From Gammaproteobacteria bacterium (GTDB lineage Bacteria; Pseudomonadota; Gammaproteobacteria; Pseudomonadales; Pseudohongiellaceae): DNA of 64,000 nt. Shown here piece by piece: positions 1 through 9,759 of the stretch (within the stretch, counting starts at the first letter, position 1; each line of letters opens with the position of its first letter). The position numbers and the translations under genes are program-made. The stretch lies in the NCBI GenBank assembly GCA_021773355.1, contig JAJFKE010000012.1, forward strand, positions 1 to 64,000, read 5' to 3'. Below the pieces are notes generated by a model, which was given only the letters and a program-made list of their open reading frames with translations, did not search any database and was not told the origin of the DNA.

Positions 1-706
<706 letters not shown>

Positions 707-987
707 TTTTAATATATCAATCTCCATCTCAGCGCGTTTCAGCTTCTTTTCCAACTCCCGAATGCGCTGCTTGTCTACGCTCAGTGGGGATGCCTGAGGC
801 ATTTCTCCTCGACGTTCCTGGCGAAGCTGTCGTATCCAATTTTCCATAGACGATTTGCTGACATTCATTGCTTCGGTGGCTTCACCAATACTGTAGCCGT
901 GGTCGACAACGGGCTGTGCGGCTTCCTGTCTGAACTCTGGTTTAAAGCTTGGTGTTGTCCTTTTTTACATTGGTCACCTCTCTGACA

Positions 988-1287
988 GGTGATAATATCA
1001 CCTACATTCAGGTGGCCAGATTCACTATGCCACTACAAATACAGCTTCGAAGGAAGGCCGAGAAATCTCAATTTGCCGTTAAATTTGACGAACTCAATCC
1101 CTGTTCGTGTTTTGTATTAGGACAATTGGTGCCAAATCTGCGTCCTAAATACAAAAATACAGTTCAATAACCCCCCACAGACCCCGAAGAATGGACCCTC
1201 AAAAAAAACGGGATTTTCTCTAAAGTGTCTCCCACAAAGGTCGTAAGAGTCTATACCAAGCAATAATGTACTAGGCACTCCAAATTC
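988..1287. other. Intergenic region between IS3 remnant and REC-HDOD gene
   Basis: No supported gene. An 8-bp inverted repeat with a single-base spacer (AGGTGATA-A-TATCACCT, 987-1003) sits at the IS boundary. The rest is AT-rich with short homopolymer runs, including A8 near 1201. It presumably holds the promoter of the downstream gene, but no convincing -35/-10 pair was found. Confidence 0.4.
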
Positions 1288-2676
1288 ATGACAAAGATTC
1301 TCATAGCCAATAGTGATCAAGTTGAAATAACAAAAATTTCTGCTTCTATTGGCAGTGCATATGATATCACTTCAATTCTTTGTGCTAGCCAATGTAGCAA
1401 AGATTTGAGTGAGTTTGACTTATTGGTAATTGATGAAAACTTCACTGAATTCCAAGGCATAGATTTTCTGATGCAGGTTGTCAGTAATAATAACATGCCT
1501 GTTTTAATGCTTAGCCCTGAAGATGATCCTAAGACTGCTGCAGAATCTATAAATTCTGGAGCATATAATTACATCGTTAAAACCGAAAACTACATTCCGG
1601 TATTAGAATTCGCGATAAGAGATGCTATAAGATACTTTGATGAATTGTCTGTTAGACAACAGCAAATTCTTTCGCTGAAAAAACAAGTCCAAGAATTAGA
1701 ATCTACTCTAGTAGGAGAAAACTCTGCAAAAGCAGATCTGAAAAAAGAACGTAATTTATTTGACGATGTTGTTAATTCGCTTAAACTAAAGCAGGTCAAT
1801 CTGCCAGATTATTCAGAAGTAAGTAAACAGTTTAGAGAAATGGCTGATCGTGGTTCTAGCATCAGGGATGTTAGTAGTTTATTAGTAACAGATGCAGGAA
1901 TTTCTTCAAAACTAATTAGCGTCTCCAATTCCGTGTATTATCGCGGTATGACGCCAATCAAAACTTTGGATCAAGCCATCGGTCGCATCGGCATTACCGA
2001 GACTGCCAGTTATGTGGAATTGATCTCGAATCGTGGACTCTATGTCAACTCGAACAAAAAATACGGGGCCTATTTGGAGAAACTGTGGAAACATTCGCTC
2101 GCTTGTGGCTTCGCGTGCCAGGAATTATCCAAGACTCTGCTTTTTAAAAAGCCTATGGAGTTATTCTCGATGGGCTTATTCCACGACATCGGTAAGTTAT
2201 TATTGATTCATATTCTTTCAGATCTAGAAAGCAAAGGAACTTATGAAGAAGAAGTGACAGAGAACGAGTGGGTAAATCTTGTTAGTACTCACCATGGTCA
2301 GTTTGGCGCTGCTTTGATGAAAATGTGGAAATTCCCTGCTGAATTTTCGCACTCAGCGAGATACAATGAACACCCAGAAACAGCACCCGAATTGACTAAA
2401 GAATTATGGGTGGTTTGTCTCGCAGACCTGATCTCGAAGTCGCTGGGATACACCGATGATGAACACGCAGAGGTTGTAAATATTGAGCAATCTACAGCAT
2501 GTAAAGAACTAGGCTTGTCCTATTCAGACGCCCATAAGGTTAAAACTGCGGTAGCAAAAATAATGGAGGACAGCATTTTTATTCGAAATGATGATACAGA
2601 TAGAGTACAAGAAGCGGATGACCGTGATCTGTCTCCACCTGCCGTTAACCATTCACAGCAAACGCTCATTGTTTAG
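1288..2676 (+). CDS. REC-HDOD signalling protein
   Basis: 462 residues. Residues 1-115 look like a response-regulator receiver domain: D49 (in LLVIDE) fits the phospho-acceptor position and K98 (YIVKTE) the conserved lysine. A predicted coiled coil follows (about 118-160). Residues 165-370 form an HDOD domain with an intact HD pair (H299-D300 in GLFHDIGK). HDOD proteins are usually regulatory, and many lack phosphodiesterase activity, so the output is not predictable. The first 600 bases or so are much more AT-rich than the rest. It converges on the GAF protein gene with an 11-bp gap. The start is ATG with no strong ribosome-binding site. Confidence 0.85.
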   Translation: MTKILIANSDQVEITKISASIGSAYDITSILCASQCSKDLSEFDLLVIDENFTEFQGIDFLMQVVSNNNMPVLMLSPEDDPKTAAESINSGAYNYIVKTENYIPVLEFAIRDAIRYFDELSVRQQQILSLKKQVQELESTLVGENSAKADLKKERNLFDDVVNSLKLKQVNLPDYSEVSKQFREMADRGSSIRDVSSLLVTDAGISSKLISVSNSVYYRGMTPIKTLDQAIGRIGITETASYVELISNRGLYVNSNKKYGAYLEKLWKHSLACGFACQELSKTLLFKKPMELFSMGLFHDIGKLLLIHILSDLESKGTYEEEVTENEWVNLVSTHHGQFGAALMKMWKFPAEFSHSARYNEHPETAPELTKELWVVCLADLISKSLGYTDDEHAEVVNIEQSTACKELGLSYSDAHKVKTAVAKIMEDSIFIRNDDTDRVQEADDRDLSPPAVNHSQQTLIV

Positions 2677-2687
2677 TAATCTAATTG

Positions 2688-3599
2688 TTAACTTAGGATG
2701 CTAAAACCCAATTCCGGTCTGAATTCACCGAAAGGCAAGGGAATACAGCAGCAAGAAATTTTATTGGTTAGGTTTTCTACAAATTCTTCAGCCTTCACTT
2801 CAGATTCTTCGGGCAAAATCACAACAAAACCATCAATTCCCATTGCGCCCAATATTCCCCGGTCGTTCAGTTCGGCCCGTACTGACTGCGCAAGCTCCTT
2901 GCGTATTAAATTTACAGATTCTAAGTCAAAATTTTTGTTGCCCATATTCGATATAGTAATAGATATTTGAATAGCTTTGTTTGAGGCACCTTCTGTACTC
3001 AAACTTGACTGCACAAGAGTCAGACCGTGATCGTTAATATCTCCAGTCACTTCATCAATAAGCTGCTTACGATCGGATTTCTGAAGTATCTCCTGTAAAA
3101 ATTTGTTGTGGGAATTTCGCCACATTAACAATTCAGTTTCTATACAGCCAGCGAGCGTCTTAAGAGAGTCCAAATCTGCAATAGTTAGCTGCCTTGGCTT
3201 TTTGTCAATGATACATAGCGTGCCAAGCCGATGACCGGAAAACTTGATAGGTTGTCCTGCATAAAACTTTATTGCGGGGTCAGAAGTCACCAGCGGATTG
3301 TCACAGAAGTCTTCATTTTCCTCAACGTCGGGAATTATTAATGCATCATCACTATGCAGAGCATGAGCGCAGAATGAAACCTCTCGACTGGTTTCCGAAA
3401 TGGTTAAACCCTGACACGATTTAAACCATTGGCTTTCGTGAGTTACCAACGAAATAAGGGCAATTGGTACTTCGAAAATTCGCTGAGCCAAGCGGGTTAT
3501 TCGATCAAAACGTTCTTCTGCAGGGGAGTAGGTAATATCCATCTGATTCAGTGCCTTGAGCCTTGCATTTTCATTTTTTGGAATGGATGGTGATTTCAT
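2688..3599 (-). CDS. GAF domain protein with degenerate GGDEF-like C-terminus
   Basis: 303 residues. Positions 15-165 match the N-terminal GAF domain common in diguanylate cyclases and sensor kinases (FDRITRLAQRIFEVPIALISLVTHESQWFKSC, SFCAHAL, DNPLVTSDPAIKFYAGQPI, LGTLCIID). Residues 190-300 keep the outline of a GGDEF domain, but GIDGFVVIL stands where GGDEFVVLL would be, so cyclase activity is unlikely. It probably senses a small ligand or redox signal and acts through protein contacts. No membrane segment or signal peptide is present. It is monocistronic and convergent with the REC-HDOD gene. Confidence 0.8.
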   Translation of the reverse strand: MKSPSIPKNENARLKALNQMDITYSPAEERFDRITRLAQRIFEVPIALISLVTHESQWFKSCQGLTISETSREVSFCAHALHSDDALIIPDVEENEDFCDNPLVTSDPAIKFYAGQPIKFSGHRLGTLCIIDKKPRQLTIADLDSLKTLAGCIETELLMWRNSHNKFLQEILQKSDRKQLIDEVTGDINDHGLTLVQSSLSTEGASNKAIQISITISNMGNKNFDLESVNLIRKELAQSVRAELNDRGILGAMGIDGFVVILPEESEVKAEEFVENLTNKISCCCIPLPFGEFRPELGFSILS

Positions 3600-3814
3600 A
3601 CTATTGTTTTATTCAGACGGGTAAAGACAGCTATTCTATATCGGCCAAAGTCGAAGTCCACTAGTTTCTGTGAGCCCCCTCCTTCACAATCCAGCCTTAT
3701 ACGCCGCCTGGACAGAGAGAACTGAATGTCCGCAACTGAGGGGGCACGACAAAGCCGGACAGTACCTGTCAGGTCAACCGTGGTCTCACAAATTATTTCC
3801 CTTGGGGTTTTTGA

Positions 3815-4708
3815 CTACTCCGATTGTCCCTGTCGGGTGAAGAACGCCGCCAGCGCATCCCTGTCCTCATCGCTAATCTTGCTGGTGTTATGTTCAATCA
3901 CATCGTTCATATCACCGCCGGCAAATTCACCGTCTGGTTTCAAGCCAATAAATAGGAACAGATCAAAATTGTTGGTAGTCCATTCTTCGAGGGCGGCCGC
4001 GTCTATGGCTTCTATTACTTCATCGCCTAATTGCGCACCTGCGTATTCACGACTGCTATCAAGTATGCCCAAGGCATTGCGCGGCGTGTGGCATTCTCCG
4101 CAGTGCCCAAGATTTCTAGCCAGATAGGCACCTCTGGCTAACAGCTCATCATCAAACACTTCAGCCTCGCCTTGACTCATATCTGCCATAAGATTCCAAC
4201 CCGCCATAGCCCAACGATTCAACCACCACGGGGTCTCTGCTTCTGGAACACTATTACTAACTGGCTCCAAACTCATTAAGTAGGAACCGATGTCCAACAC
4301 ATCCTGATCGCTGAGACCGGCATATGCCCGATAGGGAAACGCAGGGAAATAGAAACTACCGCTGGGCGTACGGCCATGTTGAAGGGCCAGCAGAAAATCC
4401 TGCGCCTGCCAATCGCCGATACCGGTTTCGGTATCGGGAGTTATATTCGGCGCATAGAAAGTACCGAAATTCGTTTCAAGCGCCAGGCCGCCGATGAATA
4501 ATTCCGCATCGTTCTCACCGCGGTGACAGCTAATGCAACCACCAGCGGTTACCAAATACGCACCCCGTTCAATTGCTTCTGAAGATTGCGATAATTGCAC
4601 GTCGTTCGGAACAGTGGGAGGCAGAAAGAAAAAAACAGCAACTAACAAGGCCAGAACAAAAACAAAGGCTGATACGATTTTTGGTTTTGACCATGCTGAC
4701 TGTGTCAT
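3815..4708 (-). CDS. Membrane-anchored diheme cytochrome c
   Basis: 297 residues. An N-terminal hydrophobic anchor (residues 9-30, SAFVFVLALLVAVFFFLPP) precedes two c-type heme motifs: CISCH near residue 57 and CGECH near residue 204. The arrangement resembles the cytochrome subunits of membrane-bound alcohol/aldehyde dehydrogenases and gluconate dehydrogenases, with the domains facing the periplasm. The gene starts 93 bp after the OYE-family oxidoreductase gene on the same strand, and the two probably share a transcript. A periplasmic cytochrome and a presumably cytoplasmic flavoenzyme would not touch directly, so any functional link is unproven. Confidence 0.87.
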   Translation of the reverse strand: MTQSAWSKPKIVSAFVFVLALLVAVFFFLPPTVPNDVQLSQSSEAIERGAYLVTAGGCISCHRGENDAELFIGGLALETNFGTFYAPNITPDTETGIGDWQAQDFLLALQHGRTPSGSFYFPAFPYRAYAGLSDQDVLDIGSYLMSLEPVSNSVPEAETPWWLNRWAMAGWNLMADMSQGEAEVFDDELLARGAYLARNLGHCGECHTPRNALGILDSSREYAGAQLGDEVIEAIDAAALEEWTTNNFDLFLFIGLKPDGEFAGGDMNDVIEHNTSKISDEDRDALAAFFTRQGQSE

Positions 4709-4801
4709 TGCGTCAGTCCTGTCTCAGTTAGTGCCAGGGAAGATTTGCCGCGACCATTCGATCTTAACCAATCCAATGAAGATCGTGAACAGATAACTAA
4801 T

Positions 4802-5896
4802 TTAGACCAGCTCTGCCAGTTGTTCCTTGCGAAAGGTCTGCAAGGAATCCATTTCATTATTTCTGACCTTGATGGGCCAGTCGAGGTTTGCCAACAGGGC
4901 TCTGCCAACTGCGATTAGATCAAACTCGTCTGCTTCCATGCGTGAGATCAATTCATCGATGCCCGCCACTTCAGCAGAGCCGTCACGGTAGGTAGCGACG
5001 AATTCTTCAGTCAGACCTACACTGCCTACACTAATGGTTGCCTTAGCGGTTATTTGTTTTGCCCAGCCGGCCAGGTTCAACGATGAACCTTCGAACTCGG
5101 GTTCCCAGAAACGTCGGGTGCTGCAATGGAATATGTCCACACCTGCATCTGACAGAGGGCTTAAAAACTTTTCTAACTCATCGGGAGTCTGTGCTAATTT
5201 TGCATCAAAATCTTGCTGTTTCCATTGGGAGAATCGCAGAATCATGGGAAAGTCATCTCCAATTTCACCGCGAATCGCCTGCATTATTTCAACGGCGAAC
5301 TGCGTGCGCTTTTGTATTGAGCCACCATACTTATCACTCCGTTGGTTGGTTCCTTCCCAGAAGAAATTATCGATCAGGTATCCATGGGCCCCATGCAGCT
5401 CTATTGCATCGAAGCCTAGTCTTACCGCATCGACTGCGGCCTGTGCATATGCAGCAATCAGTTCATCGATTTCTTTTGTAGACAGGGGCTCCAACACTTT
5501 CTTGCCGGGCCCAAGTAAACCCGAAGGTGTCGCCGAAGGGTAATCGGGGTGGGGGCCTTCACCGGGCTTTCTAATTGCACCCACATGCCATAACTGCGGT
5601 GCAATCTTGCCACCGGCAGCGTGAACTGAATCCACCACGTTTTTCCATCCTTCCAATGCCTCACCATGAAAACAAGGGATTTGTACGGCGGAGGAAGCTG
5701 CCTTGTGAGGAATCGTGGTGCCCTCAGTTACGATTAATCCGACGCCGCCTTCGGCGCGCCTTGTGTAGTAGTTTTCAACATTTTTGTCGGGAATTCCGTT
5801 AGGAGAAAATTGCCGTGTCATTGGTGCCATTACAATTCGATTTTTTAATTGCAATTTTGGGTGGTCAAATGGTCTAAATAATACTTCTGGGTTCAT
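4802..5896 (-). CDS. NADH:flavin oxidoreductase, Old Yellow Enzyme family
   Basis: 364 residues, a full-length FMN TIM barrel. Recognisable elements are the N-terminal LKNRIVMAPMTRQ strand, the substrate-binding pair in IELHGAHGYLIDNFF (HxxH), the SDKYGGS loop, and the C-terminal FMN-phosphate region VGSVGLTEEF...DLIAVGRALLANLDWP. The family reduces activated C=C bonds using NAD(P)H; the substrate here is unknown. An AGGA-type ribosome-binding site precedes the ATG at 5896. It is the first gene of a probable pair with the downstream diheme cytochrome c. Confidence 0.9.
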   Translation of the reverse strand: MNPEVLFRPFDHPKLQLKNRIVMAPMTRQFSPNGIPDKNVENYYTRRAEGGVGLIVTEGTTIPHKAASSAVQIPCFHGEALEGWKNVVDSVHAAGGKIAPQLWHVGAIRKPGEGPHPDYPSATPSGLLGPGKKVLEPLSTKEIDELIAAYAQAAVDAVRLGFDAIELHGAHGYLIDNFFWEGTNQRSDKYGGSIQKRTQFAVEIMQAIRGEIGDDFPMILRFSQWKQQDFDAKLAQTPDELEKFLSPLSDAGVDIFHCSTRRFWEPEFEGSSLNLAGWAKQITAKATISVGSVGLTEEFVATYRDGSAEVAGIDELISRMEADEFDLIAVGRALLANLDWPIKVRNNEMDSLQTFRKEQLAELV

Positions 5897-6009
5897 TTTC
5901 TATCCTGTCCTAACTGATCGATTGCCATTGCTTCGTGTTACACAAAGTTTGTTGGTCGTGCATTCTATTGTCTGCATGCCATTGTGTCGACTCATCAAAT
6001 GTTTATAGT

Positions 6010-6837
6010 TTAAGGTGACCACGCTGATCGTGTCGCCGCTTCTTTAAGTAATAATCTATTTTCATTCGATGGTGGTGGTTCAGAATCTCCAAAGATTGCA
6101 CGAATCCAATGACCGTCTGTGGGGTTCGGAAAGATAATGTAATCTTGCCCGTAATGATCTTTATCTTCTTCCATCAAAGCAAGACGCTGCTCTACATCGG
6201 TGGAATAATATTTACGCGCAAAATCGTTGAGGTTATCACCTAAAAGAACAACGACCTCATGCTCTTGCCGAATTTCTTGCTGTGTGATTTCCTTGTTAGA
6301 AGACTCTCGCAACACCCTTAGGTGTTGCCCATCCACGTAAGGGAAACCTGCGGCGGACAAATTTTCCAGGGCCAATCGGTCTGTGGATTCACCCTGATCC
6401 CGATTGGTTACATAGAACACTTCTACCTTATTGGCTTCGCAAAATCGCAGAAACTCGACAGCTCCAGGGCTGGCCACGGTTCGACTCTCAGCAATCCATT
6501 TGTCCCAACTACGGTCATCAAAGAAATCCTGCCCTTGCGATATAAGATAACCCCAATAGTCATTAGCCAGCAGCAGCGTTTCATCGACATCACTTATCAC
6601 CGCCAGGGGCTTGGAATTGTCCCCAGCCTGGGCCAGGGCAAGCTCCACGCGCAGGCGCGCCAGGTTAAAGCCTTGATGATACAGGGCACGATATTCCGCG
6701 GCCGTCTGCTTCCACGCCATTGCCATAGTTAGGTTGTTGCGATTATCGAAGGATTCAGACTGCGCACTCTGTACTGCAACCGGCATTGCGAATGCTAAAG
6801 CCAATAGAGGGAAAAATAGTTTCTGAAAATAATGCAT
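6010..6837 (-). CDS. Exported HAD-family acid phosphatase, 5'-nucleotidase P4-like
   Basis: 275 residues from the ATG at 6837, preferred over an in-frame GTG at 6846 because an AGG motif is well spaced for it. A signal peptide (residues 1-24) is followed by AMAWKQTAAEYRALYHQGFNLAR, typical of the lipoprotein e(P4)/class C acid phosphatases. HAD motif I is DVDETLLLAN, motif II VFYVTNRD and motif IV LLGDNLNDF. No lipobox cysteine is present, so it is probably soluble in the periplasm. It removes phosphate from nucleotides or other phosphomonoesters. It is divergent from an exported SurE, which also cleaves nucleotides. Confidence 0.88.
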   Translation of the reverse strand: MHYFQKLFFPLLALAFAMPVAVQSAQSESFDNRNNLTMAMAWKQTAAEYRALYHQGFNLARLRVELALAQAGDNSKPLAVISDVDETLLLANDYWGYLISQGQDFFDDRSWDKWIAESRTVASPGAVEFLRFCEANKVEVFYVTNRDQGESTDRLALENLSAAGFPYVDGQHLRVLRESSNKEITQQEIRQEHEVVVLLGDNLNDFARKYYSTDVEQRLALMEEDKDHYGQDYIIFPNPTDGHWIRAIFGDSEPPPSNENRLLLKEAATRSAWSP

Positions 6838-6993
6838 GATGAACACCTGATAGTTCTTTGCTAAGGATGCAAGCTATGTTGACCGCTATCGCTGTGATTT
6901 GGGCAATTGAATCTGTACTATAGCTGAATTCGTAAAAATTCAATCCTAAAGCCACTACGAAAACAACAATACTTCAAAATCTGGAGGAAAAAT

Positions 6994-7842
6994 ATGATCC
7001 GTTCCATCGGAAATACAAGGGGTTTTTATCCGCTCGCCGTGGCGACAACATTGCTCTTATTGAGTAGCGGACTATCGGCTCAGACTTATAGAGTGCTGCT
7101 CTCAAATGACGACGGAATTGAATCACCCAGGTTACACGCACTGCAGCAGGAACTCTCGAAATTATCGAATGTGGAGGTCGTTGTATCTGCACCCAACATC
7201 AATCAATCCGGTGCCAGCCAGTCCTCTATAGGCTCGATTCGCGTCGAAAATTTTCAGCTCGATGGAGATTTTTTTGGTTACGCGGTACATGGAAGGCCTG
7301 CGGATGCCGTTCGTTTCGGAATTATTGAATTGGGCAAGGAAGACAGTTTCGATTTGCTTGTCTCGGGTATCAATCGAGGCGCAAATGTGGGCGACGTATC
7401 TCATCTGTCCGGAACCGTGGGTGCCGCTATGGAAGGCTTGTATCATGGCATTCCCGCCATTGCAGTTTCGGAAGACCCTGACAGCGAAAACACTACCGCA
7501 ACCGCCAGGTTCACTGCCGAGCTGGTGGACCGATACAGGCGCCTGGGTGCTCCGCAGGGCACATTGATTTCTATTAATGTCCCGGCGGGGGAACTGAAAG
7601 GCGTGGCGGTCAGACCCATGGGCGATTCCTATCTGCAAACTGCTAGCTACAAGGCGCTGCAGCAAGATTCGGACGGTATCGAGTATGAACGAGTACGCTT
7701 AATTGTGCAGTCGGAAAATACCGCCACCGACACCTATGCCTACCAGCAGGGTTACATTTCTCTGACACCTCTAAAATTTGATTGGACCGATTACGAATTA
7801 CTGGATGAAGTCGAATCCTGGAATTTGCAGCTGGTCGACTAA
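6994..7842 (+). CDS. SurE-family 5'/3'-nucleotidase with signal peptide
   Basis: 282 residues. Residues 1-30 are a hydrophobic signal sequence ending near LSAQ. The SurE fold follows: NDDGIES with the metal-binding pair D39-D40, an SGASQSS segment, and the signature VSGINRGANVGDVSHLSGTVGAAMEG...GIPAIAVS. SurE normally acts in the cytoplasm on nucleoside monophosphates; the leader here suggests a periplasmic version that may scavenge phosphate or nucleosides. A strong GGAGG ribosome-binding site lies 7 bp before the ATG. It is followed by a DUF1857 gene 19 bp downstream. Confidence 0.9.
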   Translation: MIRSIGNTRGFYPLAVATTLLLLSSGLSAQTYRVLLSNDDGIESPRLHALQQELSKLSNVEVVVSAPNINQSGASQSSIGSIRVENFQLDGDFFGYAVHGRPADAVRFGIIELGKEDSFDLLVSGINRGANVGDVSHLSGTVGAAMEGLYHGIPAIAVSEDPDSENTTATARFTAELVDRYRRLGAPQGTLISINVPAGELKGVAVRPMGDSYLQTASYKALQQDSDGIEYERVRLIVQSENTATDTYAYQQGYISLTPLKFDWTDYELLDEVESWNLQLVD

Positions 7843-7861
7843 CTACTCTCAGGAGAAAGTT

Positions 7862-8335
7862 TTGCTTGAATTCGAACACATTGTACAGGTGAATGACCCG
7901 ACAAATGAAGAAATACCTGTTCTCAGCAGATCACAACTCTGGGAAGGTTTGGTGTTACGCGCACGACGCCCGGACAAGTTTAACAATAGTCTAAAAGTTG
8001 AAATAGATGACCTGGCAGAGGACGAATTTGAACGAACAATTGACGTGGGCGAGCTCAAATTCCATGAAAGGGTAATGCTCTACCCCGATGAGAGAATCCA
8101 CACTCAGACTATGGACGAATATGAACAGATCGATGCGCAAAGTCTCACTCAACTGGAGGAGCCAGAACAAGGCTTTCTATTCGTACGCTTTAGTTATAAG
8201 CGCGAACTGGAAGATGAGGACGCGTATTCTGTCGCAGAACATTTAAAATCGGCTTACTTACAAACTGATCATGACGCAATAGCATTAATAAGATTGCTTG
8301 CAGAGAGTGGTTTGTTTGGAGAGACTATTAATTAG
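7862..8335 (+). CDS. DUF1857/AtaL-like SRPBCC protein
   Basis: 157 residues from a TTG start, chosen because AGGAG at 7851-7855 is well placed for it; upstream ATG codons fall inside surE and add an unrelated leader. The protein reads LEFEHIVQVNDPTNEEIPVLSRSQLWEGLVLRARRP and continues with VMLYPDERIHTQT and EPEQGFLFVRFSYKRE, matching the DUF1857/AtaL family of START-like small-molecule-binding folds. Function is unknown. It is likely translated with surE and converges on a membrane protein gene 25 bp away. Confidence 0.8.
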   Translation: MLEFEHIVQVNDPTNEEIPVLSRSQLWEGLVLRARRPDKFNNSLKVEIDDLAEDEFERTIDVGELKFHERVMLYPDERIHTQTMDEYEQIDAQSLTQLEEPEQGFLFVRFSYKRELEDEDAYSVAEHLKSAYLQTDHDAIALIRLLAESGLFGETIN

Positions 8336-8360
8336 TGCAACTGAACTCGCGACTGTCTAA

Positions 8361-9029
8361 TTATCTTTTAAATAATCTGGGATTCTTCTCAATAAAACTA
8401 TCGATCCACTGTTCCAGGAATGAATCTCTGCGTCGTGTTTGCAAGAAGCCCCAGCCTAAGACAGAAATTATTCCTGCTCCTAGTCCGTCTACGATCAGAT
8501 CCCACATGGTGTCTTCCAGGCCACTTTTCTGCATGTTCATACCAAACATCTGATCCATGGTAAATTCAAATATTTCCCAAATCGCACCCATGCCCATGGC
8601 GAAGATGAACGCGAAAAATGCGACAAATTTAGCCTGTAAGTCCAGTTCAACATCTTCTTTTTCATTTAATACATAGACCAGCAAGAAACCAACTATGCCC
8701 AACAGGAAGCCAGAACCTGCATGCAACACCAGATCCCACCACCAGAAGCGCAGATAATATCCCTGTACTTCCCCAAGAAACAGCGACATATAGACAAACA
8801 AGACAGCCAGGGTTTCAATTTCATGAGGAATTCGAACTTGAAAGCGATTGCCCAGGGCAACCGGGAGAAAAGTCACGGAAAGAATAATAAGTACTTCGAT
8901 GGCTGCTTGATATCTCGCCTGAATAAAAAGAAAAGCGGCACCGAAGCACAAAACCAGTTTCAGAAAATAGGAAATTCTTCTGTGGACCAGATAGTTAATA
9001 GGACTATTGTATGAATTTGAAGATGGCAT
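8361..9029 (-). CDS. DUF2238/YjdF-like membrane protein
   Basis: 222 residues with about five to six hydrophobic segments. The conserved core is WWDLVLHAGSGFLLGIVGFLL, then AFIFAMGMGAIWEIFEFTMDQMFG and DTMWDLIVDGLGAGIISVLGW. This pattern of charged and histidine residues inside membrane helices is characteristic of the DUF2238 (YjdF-like) inner-membrane family. The function is not established. No partner gene is evident: it is convergent with the DUF1857 gene and divergent from the PGPGW gene. Confidence 0.75.
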   Translation of the reverse strand: MPSSNSYNSPINYLVHRRISYFLKLVLCFGAAFLFIQARYQAAIEVLIILSVTFLPVALGNRFQVRIPHEIETLAVLFVYMSLFLGEVQGYYLRFWWWDLVLHAGSGFLLGIVGFLLVYVLNEKEDVELDLQAKFVAFFAFIFAMGMGAIWEIFEFTMDQMFGMNMQKSGLEDTMWDLIVDGLGAGIISVLGWGFLQTRRRDSFLEQWIDSFIEKNPRLFKR

Positions 9030-9162
9030 GACCTAGCTCGGAGACCCCTAGCCTTGAACCGGCACTATATCATCTTACTAGCCAGATCGCAGTTTTAGGA
9101 AGTTCTGAACGTGCTACAGTAGGAGTTATAGTTCAAATGCCTTTTCAGTGTGGACTGTGGAA

Positions 9163-9570
9163 ATGTTAAACCTTATTGAAAATAATGAATCTCTTTTTCT
9201 GATTCTTGGCATCTTTTCCATACTCGGATTTCTGTGCTCCCTGGCATTAGTGCCCTTGATTGTTTTGCGAATTCCAGCAAACTATTTTTCCCATCGGCAT
9301 CGTATTCCGGCGACAGGCAAGAACCGAAATAACCTTCTTCGCTGGATTTTTATACTGCTGAAAAACCTGCTGGGGTTGCTTATTCTGCTGCTAGGCATTG
9401 CGATGCTGTTGCTACCCGGGCAGGGATTATTAACGGTATTGATGGGTTTGTTATTGATGGATTTCCCCGGTAAATATCGCCTGGAACGCTGGATAATAAC
9501 GCGCGGTCCTGTGCTCAAATCCGTTAATTGGCTGCGCAAGCGCGGCGAACGTGATCCGCTACAACTTTAA
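9163..9570 (+). CDS. PGPGW-type small transmembrane protein
   Basis: 135 residues from the ATG at 9163; a GTG at 9148 would add five residues and no strong ribosome-binding site decides between them. Two to three hydrophobic helices are visible (SLFLILGIFSILGFLCSLALVPLIVL and LLGLLILLLGIAMLLLPGQGLLTVLMGLLLMDFP). The LLPGQG...LMDFPGKYRLERWI stretch matches the PGPGW putative transmembrane family. Function is unknown. Confidence 0.7.
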   Translation: MLNLIENNESLFLILGIFSILGFLCSLALVPLIVLRIPANYFSHRHRIPATGKNRNNLLRWIFILLKNLLGLLILLLGIAMLLLPGQGLLTVLMGLLLMDFPGKYRLERWIITRGPVLKSVNWLRKRGERDPLQL

Positions 9571-9759
9571 GATGCAAGTCGACGCCTTGATATTTTAAGA
9601 TAAGTCATTGAATTAGCTAGCAATAAGCCAGGGAAAAGAATCAGGGCACGCAATCCATACAGATCGCTTCATCAATTTTGATAAGCAGTGCTGATTTGGT
9701 TTATTCTCTGATGCCCATCCCCAAAATTCGCTACCATCGCAGCGTTGGAGAACACGAGA

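Noticed and set aside
949..1170. 73-residue ORF on the plus strand across the IS boundary
   Set aside because: It joins antisense IS sequence to intergenic DNA, has no ribosome-binding site and no family pattern.
3726..4127. 133-residue ORF antisense to the diheme cytochrome gene
   Set aside because: Ser/Ala-rich shadow of a well-supported gene, with no start signal.
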